A DNA stretch of 54,637 nt from Defluviitaleaceae bacterium (GTDB lineage: Bacteria > Bacillota > Clostridia > Lachnospirales > WRAA01): contig WRAW01000007.1 of the NCBI GenBank assembly GCA_009780015.1, positions 1 to 54,637 on the forward strand, written 5' to 3'. Each line of letters begins with the position of its first letter. The stretch's first letter is position 1. Under the pieces are notes generated by a model. That model searched no databases and had not been told where the DNA came from. It saw only the letters and a list, made by a program, of their open reading frames with translations. The position numbers and the translations under genes were made by a program. Shown here in pieces: positions 43,438 to 52,384 of the stretch.

Positions 43438-45621
43438 TTAATCAACAATTGTCAGCGCGCCAAGGTCGGATTTGAGTTTGACCCGTACGTGCCTTCCGTC
43501 GGCCCTGTCCGCCTCGAAGCCGCCGGTTGCCAGAAGCTTTGCCGCGGATTCCGCGTCTATGGAGATTCCCGCGGAGGCAAGCGCGTTCTTCCAGATTGTG
43601 AACTTGCAGCCTGTTTTCCAGTTACTGCATCCGAAGGCTTTGGAGTTTTCCAAAACACTGCCCTCGGTACACTTGGGACAGCTTCCAAGCGGCCTTGGCG
43701 CGTTCCCGCGGCGGCTGCTTTTGCGGCGCGCGTCCTCCGGGAAGGCTATGCCTCCGTCTGTGCCGCGCGTGAAATCCACGATATAGTTTACATAGCGCCC
43801 GATGCTCTGCATAAACCTCTCGCTACCAAGCGTACCCCTTGCTATGGATGTCAAGCCCTTCTCCCACTTTCCGGTTGTCTCGGGGGTCTTGAGTTCCGGC
43901 GGTACGGCGGCGATCAGCTTCTGTCCCTTCTCGGTCGGCGTCAGGGTCTTTCCGCTTCGGACGACGTAGCCGACGTCTATCAGGCGCTCAATGGTCGCGG
44001 CTCGTGTGGCCGGAGTGCCCAGCCCCGACTCCTTCAGGCGTTCACGAAGCTCCTCGTCGTCCACAAAGCGTCCCGCGTGCTCCATTGCCGAAAGCAGTGT
44101 AGCCTCGGTGTATGGTTTGGGCGGCTGAGTGCGCTTCTGCACGGCTTTCGCGGCCGTACAGCAGACACTTTCATCCTGTGACAACGCCGGGAGAGCCTGT
44201 TCGCCCTCTTCGTCCTCAGGGCCGGTCTTAGACTTGGCCTTTTTCGCGGCGGCTTGGGGCGGATTGAGCGCCGTCCAGCCTTCCTGAATCACGACCTTTC
44301 CCTTGGAGACAAAGCTATAGGAAGTACCGTCGCAAGGTATGCTCGTTATTACCGTAGTGACTTCATAGATATAGTTTGGGTAAAAAACCTGTATGAAGCG
44401 CCTTGCCACAAGGTCGTAGATATGACGCTCGTCTGCGCCGAGAGCCTGCAGCTTCGGCGTGGATGCCGTCGGTATGATTGCGTGGTGATCGCTTATTTTC
44501 GTATCGTCGACGATGCGCTTGCCTACGCTTAGCTGCGTGTCCGCGAGAGGCGCCGCGTAACCGGCGTATTCCTCAGCCTTGGAGAGCTTGCGCAATATTT
44601 CGGGAAGCTTGGGCTTCATATCGGAGCTGAGGTAGCGGCTGTCAGTGCGCGGATATGTAATCAGCTTGCGTTTCTCATACAGCGCCTGCGCGATGTCGAG
44701 AGTCTTTTGCGCGGAGTACCCAAATCGGCGATTTGCCTCGCGCTGGAGTTCTGTCAGGTCATATAAGAGCGGCGGCGGCTGGCGTTTCTCCTCGGTTGTC
44801 AGGTCGCTTATGACGGCGGGCCTGCCGCTCACGGCGTCCGCAACCTCGTTTGCGCGCTCACGGGAATCCAGCCTAGTCTGCCTGGTCTTGACGCCGTCTT
44901 CGCCCACTGTCGTCTCAAAGTACGTACCAAAGTATTCCTGCTTCAATTCCGTCTCGAAGTTTGCTGTGACCTCGAAGTATTCCTGCGGTACAAACTCGTC
45001 TATCTCTTTCTGCTTTGCCACGAGCAGAGCCAGGGTCGGCGTCTGGACGCGGCCTACCGACAGCAGCACGTTGTACTTTAGCGTAAACGCGCGCGACGCG
45101 TTGATGCCGACAAGCCAGTCCGCGTGAGAGCGGCACTTGGCTGAGGCCGCGAGGTTGTCGTAGAACGAGCCGTCCTTGAGGCTGCTGAAACCCTCGCGGA
45201 TGGCGTCGTCGGTCATTGATGATATCCACAGCCTTTTGACGGGCTTGCTCGAACCCAGGAGGTCGTAAATATACCGAAAGATGAGCTCTCCCTCGCGCCC
45301 CGAGTCGGTGGCGCAAATAATCGCGGTCACGTCGCTCTGGTTGAAGAGCTTCTTTATGACGCCGAGCTGGGGCTTGGTCTTCGCGATAGGCACGAGCCTG
45401 ATCTCTTCCGGGATGATCGGGAGCGCGTCGCTCCGCCACTTTTTGTACGCGGGATCATATTGCTCGGGTTCTGCCAGGGTCACAAGATGCCCTATGGCCC
45501 AAGTAATGATATAGTCTCCGCCGGACAGATATCCTTCGCCCTTGCCGCGCACGCCGAGCACTCGCGCGATATCCCGCGCAACCGAGGGCTTTTCAGCCAG
45601 TATTAACTCTTTTGAGGCCAT
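43438..45621 (-). CDS. topB: DNA topoisomerase III
   Basis: 727 residues, type IA topoisomerase: Toprim domain (LILAEKPSVARDIARVL; CATDSGREGELIFRYIY), active-site Tyr in LITYPRTDSRYL, domains II and III (SVGRVQTPTLALL), and a C-terminal zinc-ribbon-like part (CPKCTEGSVL...FGCSNWKTGC). It relaxes and decatenates DNA. Chromosomal or element-borne; its codon use looks like its neighbours. Confidence 0.95.
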   Translation of the reverse strand: MASKELILAEKPSVARDIARVLGVRGKGEGYLSGGDYIITWAIGHLVTLAEPEQYDPAYKKWRSDALPIIPEEIRLVPIAKTKPQLGVIKKLFNQSDVTAIICATDSGREGELIFRYIYDLLGSSKPVKRLWISSMTDDAIREGFSSLKDGSFYDNLAASAKCRSHADWLVGINASRAFTLKYNVLLSVGRVQTPTLALLVAKQKEIDEFVPQEYFEVTANFETELKQEYFGTYFETTVGEDGVKTRQTRLDSRERANEVADAVSGRPAVISDLTTEEKRQPPPLLYDLTELQREANRRFGYSAQKTLDIAQALYEKRKLITYPRTDSRYLSSDMKPKLPEILRKLSKAEEYAGYAAPLADTQLSVGKRIVDDTKISDHHAIIPTASTPKLQALGADERHIYDLVARRFIQVFYPNYIYEVTTVITSIPCDGTSYSFVSKGKVVIQEGWTALNPPQAAAKKAKSKTGPEDEEGEQALPALSQDESVCCTAAKAVQKRTQPPKPYTEATLLSAMEHAGRFVDDEELRERLKESGLGTPATRAATIERLIDVGYVVRSGKTLTPTEKGQKLIAAVPPELKTPETTGKWEKGLTSIARGTLGSERFMQSIGRYVNYIVDFTRGTDGGIAFPEDARRKSSRRGNAPRPLGSCPKCTEGSVLENSKAFGCSNWKTGCKFTIWKNALASAGISIDAESAAKLLATGGFEADRADGRHVRVKLKSDLGALTIVD

Positions 45622-45771
45622 GGAAGCCCTCTTTTTTTCATATAATTTTCCGCGGTTATATATTCGCCGCGCTCAATCTGTGCGAACCCTTCACTCATAC
45701 TTATTTCTTCTTTCAGGAGCTATATCAGGTGTCATTTCTTTCACAACCTTTTGCTATATCCGCGCCAATTG
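45622..45771. other. Gap between topB and murA
   Basis: 150 bp without a gene; no clear terminator or element end. Presumably holds the topB promoter. Confidence 0.4.
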
Positions 45772-47034
45772 TTACGCCTCGCGGTGGACGCGTCTTATGT
45801 CCGCGCCAAGAGAGCCAAGCTTCTGCTCGATTCTTTCGTAGCCGCGGTCGATGTACCGTACGTTGCCGATTGTCGTTTCGCCCTTTGCGGCAAGGGCGGC
45901 AATAACAAGCGCGGCGCCGGCTCGAAGGTCGGTGGCGTTGACCTGCGCTCCGGTCAGGTTTGAGTCTCCTGAGACCACCGCTGTGCGTCCGTCGACCTTG
46001 ATGTTTGCACCCAGCCGTTTCAGCTCGTTAATGTATTGGAAGCGGTTCTCCCATACTGTTTCGGTCAGGATGCCCGTGCCCTTTGTCTTGCAGAGCAGGG
46101 CTGTCATCTGCGGCTGCAAGTCCGTGGGATACCCCGGATACGGCATTGTCTTGACGTTGACGCTTCGCAGATCGCCGCCGCCCTGTACGCGGACGTAGTC
46201 GGAGCCGGTGGATACTTGGCACTTCATTTCGCTGAGCTTGGAGATCACCGATTCCATGTGCTTGGGGATTATGTTGCGGATGGTGACGTCGCCGCCGGTT
46301 ACGGCCGCCGCGATCATGTATGTGCCCGATTCTATCTGGTCGGGAATGATGGTATACGTGCCGCCGTGGAGCTCCTGCACGCCGGTGATCCTGATAACGT
46401 CCGTACCGGCGCCCTTGACCCTGGCCCCCAATATATTGAGGAAATTGGCCGTATCAACCACGTGCGGCTCCTTGGCCGCGTTTTCGATAACCGTGACGCC
46501 CTCGGCATAGATGGCCGCCAGCATTATGTTGATGGTAGCCCCGACGGATACCACGTCCAGGAAGATATTCGTTCCGACCAGGCGATCCGCGCGCGCCTTT
46601 ATCATACCGTGCTCTATATTGATGGTCGCGCCCATGGCGGTCAGACCTTTTATGTGCTGGTCAATCGGCCTTACGCCGAAGTTGCACCCCCCGGGCATGG
46701 GAACCTCGGCCTGCCCGAAACGCCCAAGCAGCACGCCCAACAGGTAGTATGAAGCCCGGATTTTGCGCACGCTTTCATAGTCGGCGCAGCAGTTGGTGAT
46801 GTTGCGGCTGTCGATTTCCAGGGTGTGGTCGTCGCGCAGAGTGCAGACCGCGCCTATCTGTGTCATAGCTTTTGTCAAGCCTTCAACGTCTTCTATGTAC
46901 GGCAGGTTTTCAATCACGCAGACGCCGTTTGCCGCGATTGCGGCGGGTATTATGGCTACTGCGGCATTTTTTGCCCCGCTTACATAAACTTCACCTTCAA
47001 GACGTTTTCCGCCGTTTATTACTATATATTCCAT
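45772..47034 (-). CDS. murA: UDP-N-acetylglucosamine 1-carboxyvinyltransferase
   Basis: 420 residues. The N-terminal YIVINGGKRLEGEVYVSGAKNAA and PMPGGCNFGVRP are MurA hallmarks; the Cys is the residue modified by fosfomycin. It adds enolpyruvate to UDP-GlcNAc, the first committed wall step. The track's 47130 start is too long; ATG 47034 follows AGGAGG. Confidence 0.96.
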   Translation of the reverse strand: MEYIVINGGKRLEGEVYVSGAKNAAVAIIPAAIAANGVCVIENLPYIEDVEGLTKAMTQIGAVCTLRDDHTLEIDSRNITNCCADYESVRKIRASYYLLGVLLGRFGQAEVPMPGGCNFGVRPIDQHIKGLTAMGATINIEHGMIKARADRLVGTNIFLDVVSVGATINIMLAAIYAEGVTVIENAAKEPHVVDTANFLNILGARVKGAGTDVIRITGVQELHGGTYTIIPDQIESGTYMIAAAVTGGDVTIRNIIPKHMESVISKLSEMKCQVSTGSDYVRVQGGGDLRSVNVKTMPYPGYPTDLQPQMTALLCKTKGTGILTETVWENRFQYINELKRLGANIKVDGRTAVVSGDSNLTGAQVNATDLRAGAALVIAALAAKGETTIGNVRYIDRGYERIEQKLGSLGADIRRVHREA

Positions 47035-47188
47035 TTGCGCCTCCTGACAGCGACTAGTCAAATCAATAGGATAGTGTAAATTACATTGTATCAATTTTCG
47101 GCTTATAAAGCAAGTTATATTTTCACCCAATCTTTTGCGCGTTAACTAGAAATAAGGCACAAATGTGCCTTATTTCAAACGTTCCTGT

Positions 47189-47467
47189 CTATGATTCGCC
47201 GCCCGTGACGAAGACTTCGGCGGTCATAAGTACACCAAGCTTATACCCCTGAACCAGGTTTTTTGTGGACTCGATGCCTTTAAGCTCATCCTGCGCTTCG
47301 ACAAATTTCTGGAAGATGATTTTTTGCTTGTCGTCCAGGCTGGCAAGAAGTTCGTCCTCATTGCTTACTACGGCGGATACCGCCTGCCCATATTCCGAAT
47401 CTTTCTCGAAAGTCCAAAACCCCGGCGAGATTTTTCCGCAGATGAATTCCTCTAGTATGCTTTTCAT
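47189..47467 (-). CDS. DUF6809-like small protein (intact paralogue)
   Basis: 92 residues: MKSILEEFICGKISPGFWTFEKDSEY..., then DELLASLDDKQKIIFQKFVEA and YKLGVLMTAEVF. Same family as 36682 (broken) and 52385. It looks like a four-helix cytoplasmic protein; function unknown. The start is ATG 47467 after AAAGGA; the track's longer form includes the leader. Its upstream region is conserved with 36541-36681. Confidence 0.8.
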   Translation of the reverse strand: MKSILEEFICGKISPGFWTFEKDSEYGQAVSAVVSNEDELLASLDDKQKIIFQKFVEAQDELKGIESTKNLVQGYKLGVLMTAEVFVTGGES

Positions 47468-47611
47468 ATACACATTCCTTTCAATGTTGTTTCCAACAAC
47501 TACTTGAAATGATTCACGGCGCATGGTATAATATTTACGCCTGAATTCCTTTCGGGCAGTTGTTGGTATGGGGAAGTGGCGGTTTTCTTGTTGGATTGAC
47601 GCCGCTTCCTT
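47468..47611 (-). promoter_or_regulatory. Conserved upstream region with near-palindrome, shared with the broken paralogue
   Basis: On the minus strand: CCAACAAGAAAACCGCCACTTCCCC, CCAACAACTGCCCG, TATTATACC, then TTTCAAGTAGTTGTTGGAAACAACATTGAAAGGA. GTTGTT-GGA-AACAAC is a perfect 6-bp inverted repeat near the ribosome site. A GGAAGCGG/CCGC..CTTCC stem ends the RHH gene upstream. The conserved block suggests shared regulation. Confidence 0.55.
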
Positions 47612-47800
47612 TTACTTTTGTTCGAGTTTGTCCAGGCTGCCGTATATTAAATCAATGGCAGACCGTATAAACTCTGACCTCGACATCTTTGTAATTTTGC
47701 AACAGTAGTCAAGTTTTTCGATTTCCTGCTTTGTCATTCTCGCATCAACTTTCTGCAGTCGCGCATTACCGGTTGGAGGTCTGCCAGTTCGGGGACTCAA
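47612..47800 (-). CDS. Ribbon-helix-helix protein, copy 1 of a tandem pair
   Basis: 62 residues: MSPRTGRPPTGNARLQKVDARMTKQEIEKLDYCC, then KMSRSEFIRSAIDLIYGSLD. TTG 47800 after GAGGTGATGAT is the likely start; the track's 120-residue form adds leader sequence. Almost the same length as copy 2, and identical over the last ~30 codons. Probably a DNA-binding repressor. Confidence 0.75.
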   Translation of the reverse strand: MSPRTGRPPTGNARLQKVDARMTKQEIEKLDYCCKITKMSRSEFIRSAIDLIYGSLDKLEQK

Positions 47801-47983
47801 ATCATCACCTCGCTTTTCGTCCGACAAACATATTGTAGTAGGAGTGAGACGAAAAGTCAATAGGAAGTAAGAAAGATTTTTAGATGTTTGGAAAAACAAC
47901 CCCCTATTAGCTTTCGGGCAGTTGGAAGCGGCAGCCCTCTGCTGGAGCAGCGGTCTTCTTTGTTGTGTTGACACCGCTTCCTT

Positions 47984-48172
47984 TTACTTTTGTTCGAGCT
48001 TGTCCAGGCTGCCGTATATTAAATCAATAGCAGACCGTATAAACTCTGACCTCGACATCTTTGTAATTTTGCAACAATGGTCAAGTTTCTTTAGCTCATA
48101 TTCCGTCATTTTTGTGTCAACTCGTCTATGCCGTGGATTATCGGAAAGCGGTCTGCCTGTACGAGGGCTCAA
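47984..48172 (-). CDS. Ribbon-helix-helix protein, copy 2
   Basis: 62 residues, MSPRTGRPLSDNPRHRRVDTKMTEYELKKLDHCC followed by the same KMSRSEFIRSAIDLIYGSLDKLEQK as copy 1. DNA of the 3' half and the following ~30 bp is nearly identical to copy 1 (47605-47706 versus 47977-48078), while the 5' half has diverged. TTG start after AGGTGATTA. Recent partial gene conversion is likely. Confidence 0.75.
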   Translation of the reverse strand: MSPRTGRPLSDNPRHRRVDTKMTEYELKKLDHCCKITKMSRSEFIRSAIDLIYGSLDKLEQK

Positions 48173-48300
48173 ATAATCACCTCACTTTTCGTACTTATAA
48201 TATTATATTATTATACTTACCAAAAATCAATAGGACCGTGAAAGATTTTCAGATATTTGGAAAACAAAAAACCCCTTCATAGGGGGGGGCAGGCAGCGAA

Positions 48301-48495
48301 CTAAATATCTAAATCATCAAGTTTGACGAAATTACCATTCTTCATGTCTTTCAGCGTTTCGCCGTACTCAAGCGATTCTGAATCAGAAAGACATTCAAGC
48401 TCTATATCACTTCTTTTGGCGGTATCTCCATTTGTTTTGAGATGTTGAAAAATATGATCTTCGGTTTCTTGATATTTGGAACTATAGGTCAACAT
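48301..48495 (-). CDS. Possible antitoxin of the RelE-type pair
   Basis: 64 residues, acidic, with QHLKTNGDTAKRSDIELECLSDSESLEYG. 12 bp after the toxin gene and probably co-transcribed. It does not match a known antitoxin fold that I recognise; call rests on position. Confidence 0.5.
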   Translation of the reverse strand: MLTYSSKYQETEDHIFQHLKTNGDTAKRSDIELECLSDSESLEYGETLKDMKNGNFVKLDDLDI

Positions 48496-48507
48496 AAAAT
48501 CAACTCC

Positions 48508-48753
48508 TTAGCTGTAAATTTGACCTCGTGAATCAATATCAATTACTTGTATTATATCCACTTCTATGTAAAAAATTATACGATAGTTTCCAACACGTAA
48601 ACGGAAACAGCCAGGCATTGATTTATATGACTTTATATCTCCAATTGGGGGCTTTTGTTTTAGACCTTCCAAAGCTAGTTTAATACGTTTTGTGGTCGAC
48701 TTGTCGGCTTTCAAAAGAAATTTCTCGGCCTTTTTAGAAAGGTAAATCTGCAC
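48508..48753 (-). CDS. RelE/ParE-family toxin
   Basis: 81 residues: VQIYLSKKAEKFLLKADKSTTKRIKLALEGLKQ, then PGCFRLRVGNYRIIFYIEVDIIQVIDIDSRGQIY, the R-xGxYRIIF pattern of RelE-like mRNA interferases. GTG 48753 is the probable start; the longer track ORF has no supporting site. Toxin precedes antitoxin, the reverse of relBE. Confidence 0.78.
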   Translation of the reverse strand: MQIYLSKKAEKFLLKADKSTTKRIKLALEGLKQKPPIGDIKSYKSMPGCFRLRVGNYRIIFYIEVDIIQVIDIDSRGQIYS

Positions 48754-48957
48754 TGCTTGCCTGCCCCCTGACAGTACTAGTATAGCCTTATATGTAATTA
48801 TTGTACTATATCCAAAGAGTTTTGTCAATGAATCAGTTAACAATAGTGATTATGTTGCTCTATTACTAATTCTTCGATTCTAAATTTTGAGATGATATTG
48901 TAATTTCACGGTGGTTTTGATAATATGGTAAGCAATGAGCGCTTAAAGGAGCGGAAT

Positions 48958-51078
48958 ATGGAGCATATAGAAATCAGCGTACTTAGTAATCTGGAACGGT
49001 CGAGCCTGCTTGCGCGGACGGCGCGCGTACCCATCAACATGCAGGCGATATTTTCCGACACTACGTCGGGATATGTATTTCCGCAGGAACCGGCGCGGGG
49101 CGAGGACGTGCGCATCAGGCTGCGCACCGCCAGGGGTAATGTGGACTCCGTACGGATGGTGTTTGAGGGCGGCGAGTATATTGACGAGAATTTGCGCTCA
49201 CACGCCTATTTTACGTTGAGCGTCGAACATAGTACGGACTTGTTCGATTATTACAGCGTGACGATACCCAAGCTGATCGGGCGGATAAGCTATGCGTTTC
49301 AAATTATGAAGGACGGGCGCGCGTATTATTATAACCGCCGCGGTCTGCGCCCAAACGTGGACAAGGATTACAACTTCGTTGTTATCGCCGGGTTTAAGAC
49401 GCCGGACTGGGCGAAGGGCGCGGTCATGTACCAGATATATGTGGACAGATTCCGCAACGGAGACGCCGGCAACGACGTGGTTGACGGCGAATACGAATAT
49501 CTTGGCCTGAAAGCGACTCGCTTCGCTAATTGGGGGCAGTTGCCCCAAAATATGGACGTATGCAACTTCGCGGGCGGGGATTTGCAGGGCGTAATTGACA
49601 AGATGGGCTATCTTGAGGAGCTTGGCGTCGAGGCGATATATTTTACGCCGATATTTGTGTCGCCGTCGAATCATAAATATGACATACAGGACTATGATTA
49701 TGTTGACCCGCACTTTGGCGTGATAGTGGAGGACGGAAAGCCCGGGGACAACCTGTACGCCAAGCGCACCACCGACAGAGCCAACCTTGAGGCAAGCAAC
49801 GCGCTGATGATAAAGCTGATCGATACGGCGCGCAAGCACGGCATACGGGTGATATTGGACGGCGTGTTCAACCATTGCGGCGCGTTCAACAAGTGGATTG
49901 ACAGCGAGCGGCTTTACAGCGATCTGCCGGATTACGAGGTTGGCGCGTTTGTTTCGCGGGAAAGCCCGTATCACAATTATTTCAGGTGGCACAACTCGAC
50001 TTCGGGCTGGCCGGGCAACGAGAGCTATGACGGCTGGTGGGGCCACAAGAATCATCCCAAGCTGAACTTCGAGGGCTCGCGGGAGCTTTACGACTATATC
50101 ATGGAGATCGGGCGCAAGTGGGTGAGCGCGCCCTTAGGGATCGACGGATGGCGTATGGACGTGGCCGCCGACCTGGGATATTCGCTCGACTTCAACCACA
50201 AGTTCTGGAAGGATTTCCGCAAGCGCATGAAGGACGCGAACCCCGAAGCAATCATATTGGCCGAGCACTACGGCGACCCGGGGCGCTGGCTCCAGGGCGA
50301 CGAGTGGGATACGGTGATGAACTACGACGCCTTCATGGATCCGGTGACGTGGTTCCTGACGGGTATGCAGAAGCACAGCGACGAGTTCCGCTCGGATATG
50401 CTGAACAACGCCCAGGCTTTCGAGGAAACCATGTGCCGCGAGATCAGCCGGTTTACGGCGGGGTCGCTGCAATGCGCCATGAATCAGCTTTCCAACCACG
50501 ATCATTCGAGATTCCTCACGCGTACCAACATGACCGTGGGGCGGCTGCACACCCACGGCAGCGAGGCCGCGGGCATCGGCATCAACAAGGCCATAATGCT
50601 GGAAGCCGTGGTGATCCAGATGACATGGCCGGGAGCGCCCACGATATATTACGGCGACGAGGCCGGGCTTGTCGGCTGGACAGACCCCGACAACCGCCGC
50701 ACATACCCATGGGGCAAGGAAGACAGGCTGCTGCTTGACTTCCACAAAGACATGTCGAGGATACGCCGGGAACACGCCACATTCCGCACGGGTTCGCTAA
50801 TGTTTCTGCACGGGGAGTTCGGCGTGCTTGCCTATGCCCGCTGGGACGACGAGAAGGTGTTCGTAATCATCGTGAACAACAACTTTACGGACAAGACGCT
50901 TTGTATACCGGTATGGCGCGCGGAAATAGCGCCCTCCGCCGATATGTACAGCGTGATAAAGGCTTCAAAGGGCGGGTACTCGGTTACGCCGGCGCTGTAT
51001 CGGGTGGCCGGCGGCCATCTTGAGTTCGAGGCGAAGCCGTTCAGCGCGGAGGTTCTTATGTACAGGCGTCCATGCTAG
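48958..51078 (+). CDS. GH13 alpha-amylase-family enzyme (neopullulanase/cyclomaltodextrinase-like)
   Basis: 706 residues, no signal peptide, so cytoplasmic. N-terminal beta-sandwich, then (beta/alpha)8 barrel with the GH13 regions: DGVFNHCG (region I), GWRMDVA (nucleophile Asp), ILAEHYGDP (acid/base Glu) and SNHDHSR (stabiliser Asp). QMTWPGAPTIYYGDEAG follows. Acts on maltodextrins or cyclodextrins. ATG 48958 follows AAAGGAGCGG; the track's 48925 is less good. Overlaps rlmH by 7 bp. Confidence 0.9.
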   Translation: MEHIEISVLSNLERSSLLARTARVPINMQAIFSDTTSGYVFPQEPARGEDVRIRLRTARGNVDSVRMVFEGGEYIDENLRSHAYFTLSVEHSTDLFDYYSVTIPKLIGRISYAFQIMKDGRAYYYNRRGLRPNVDKDYNFVVIAGFKTPDWAKGAVMYQIYVDRFRNGDAGNDVVDGEYEYLGLKATRFANWGQLPQNMDVCNFAGGDLQGVIDKMGYLEELGVEAIYFTPIFVSPSNHKYDIQDYDYVDPHFGVIVEDGKPGDNLYAKRTTDRANLEASNALMIKLIDTARKHGIRVILDGVFNHCGAFNKWIDSERLYSDLPDYEVGAFVSRESPYHNYFRWHNSTSGWPGNESYDGWWGHKNHPKLNFEGSRELYDYIMEIGRKWVSAPLGIDGWRMDVAADLGYSLDFNHKFWKDFRKRMKDANPEAIILAEHYGDPGRWLQGDEWDTVMNYDAFMDPVTWFLTGMQKHSDEFRSDMLNNAQAFEETMCREISRFTAGSLQCAMNQLSNHDHSRFLTRTNMTVGRLHTHGSEAAGIGINKAIMLEAVVIQMTWPGAPTIYYGDEAGLVGWTDPDNRRTYPWGKEDRLLLDFHKDMSRIRREHATFRTGSLMFLHGEFGVLAYARWDDEKVFVIIVNNNFTDKTLCIPVWRAEIAPSADMYSVIKASKGGYSVTPALYRVAGGHLEFEAKPFSAEVLMYRRPC

Positions 51079-51545
51079 GCGTCACTGTTCTGGCGGTGGG
51101 GAGGCTCAAGGAAGACTACCTCCGAGCGGCCTGCTCCGAGTATCTCAAGCGTCTTGGGGCGTACAGCAAGACGGTGGTCGTGGAGATTGACGAAGAACGT
51201 CTGGTCAAGGGCCGCGGTGAGGAAGCCGTCAAGCAGGCAGAGGGTGAGCGGATACTTGCCAAAGTTCCGGGTTCGGGGCTTGTGGTCGCGCTGGAGGTGG
51301 AGGGGCGGCAGATGAGCTCCGAAGACTTCGCGCGGCTTCTGTCGCGCGCCATGTCGGAGGCTTCCGGGCATGTGACGTTCATAATCGGCGGCAGCCTGGG
51401 CCTCGCGCCGGAAGTATCGCGGCGCGCCGACCTGTCTCTCAGCTTCTCGAAGATGACATTCCCGCACCAGCTTATGCGGGTCGTGCTTCTGGAACAGATC
51501 TACAGGGCGCTGAACAGCCTGCACGGGGGAAAGTATCACAAATGA
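51072..51545 (+). CDS. rlmH: 23S rRNA (pseudouridine-1915-N3)-methyltransferase
   Basis: 157 residues, SPOUT fold: VGRLKEDYLRAACSEYLKRL at the N-terminus and FIIGGSLGLAPEVSRRA...LSFSKMTFPHQLMRVVLLEQIYRA, the diagnostic C-terminal knot. It methylates helix 69 of 23S rRNA. Overlaps both neighbours. Confidence 0.96.
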   Translation: MLGVTVLAVGRLKEDYLRAACSEYLKRLGAYSKTVVVEIDEERLVKGRGEEAVKQAEGERILAKVPGSGLVVALEVEGRQMSSEDFARLLSRAMSEASGHVTFIIGGSLGLAPEVSRRADLSLSFSKMTFPHQLMRVVLLEQIYRALNSLHGGKYHK

Positions 51546-52120
51546 CGGAAGTATTTGCGCTAAAACTGGACGACATGGACATGCTCCGCGCAAACTGGGA
51601 TGCGCTGACCAGCCTTGTATCACATGAGAAACGTGAACGGCTGCGTGGTATACGCGTATTCGACGACGCGGCGCGCGTGCTTGCGGCGGATTTGCTTGTG
51701 CGCCTGATAATCCGTGGACGTACGGGGCTTCGCAACGACGGGATCAGCTTTGGCATGGGACAATACGGCAAGCCGTTCCTGTTGGGTGAGCAGGGTAGTA
51801 CACTGCGTTTCAACGTGTCGCACTCCGGCCGCTGGGTGGCCGTGTGCGCCGGAAGCTGCGAAAACGGCGTTGATATACAGGAGATACGCGCCGTCCGCGG
51901 GCAAACCGACCTCGACGCGTTCTTTGAAGAATGGGTCGTTCGAGAAGCCAGGCTAAAATGTACAGGCGCGGGTATCCTCGGCAAGCCCGACGAGAGCCTG
52001 TTTGTCAGAAGTTACAGCCCTGACGCCGGAACAAAGGCGGCGGTATGCGCCGTGGAGGATGGTTTTTCTGATCTGCGCGTTAAGAATCTGCGCGAATTAA
52101 TTGAAAATCGTGAAATATAA
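51542..52120 (+). CDS. 4'-phosphopantetheinyl transferase (Sfp-like)
   Basis: 192 residues with the Sfp-type motifs GQYGKPFL, FNVSHSGRWVAVC, NGVDIQEIR and EEWVVREARLKCTG (W-xx-R/K-E-A-xx-K). It transfers phosphopantetheine from CoA to carrier proteins. The stretch between VDIQEIR and FFEEW is about 25 residues shorter than in Sfp. Overlaps rlmH by 4 bp. Confidence 0.9.
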   Translation: MTEVFALKLDDMDMLRANWDALTSLVSHEKRERLRGIRVFDDAARVLAADLLVRLIIRGRTGLRNDGISFGMGQYGKPFLLGEQGSTLRFNVSHSGRWVAVCAGSCENGVDIQEIRAVRGQTDLDAFFEEWVVREARLKCTGAGILGKPDESLFVRSYSPDAGTKAAVCAVEDGFSDLRVKNLRELIENREI

Positions 52121-52384
52121 TAAGTAAACTATTAATTTGAGTTGTTTAATTATATAATTTATGTATTTTTGGCTGATGATGTTTTTGAAAATATACTTTA
52201 CGACTAATATTGTGCCTCTATTGCAGGGAATGAACATCTTTTGTACAAAGCGCTTACTTTGACTTATGCATGAGGTGAATTCATAGTGAATGCGAAGTGA
52301 ATTTGCTTTGATGCCACTACAAATTTTACATTTGCCGGATAATGTTGTATTATAGTGACATTAAAAGGAATTGGAGGCGCAGCT
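52121..52384 (+). promoter_or_regulatory. Promoter region of the third DUF6809-like gene, with phased GTGAAT repeats
   Basis: 264 bp, AT-rich, no gene. TTTACA (52325-52330), 17 bp, TATTAT (52348-52353) form a good promoter. Upstream GTGAAT occurs at 52275, 52286 and 52297, exactly 11 bp apart, ending 23 bp before the -35, as expected for an activator binding one face of the helix. Confidence 0.6.
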
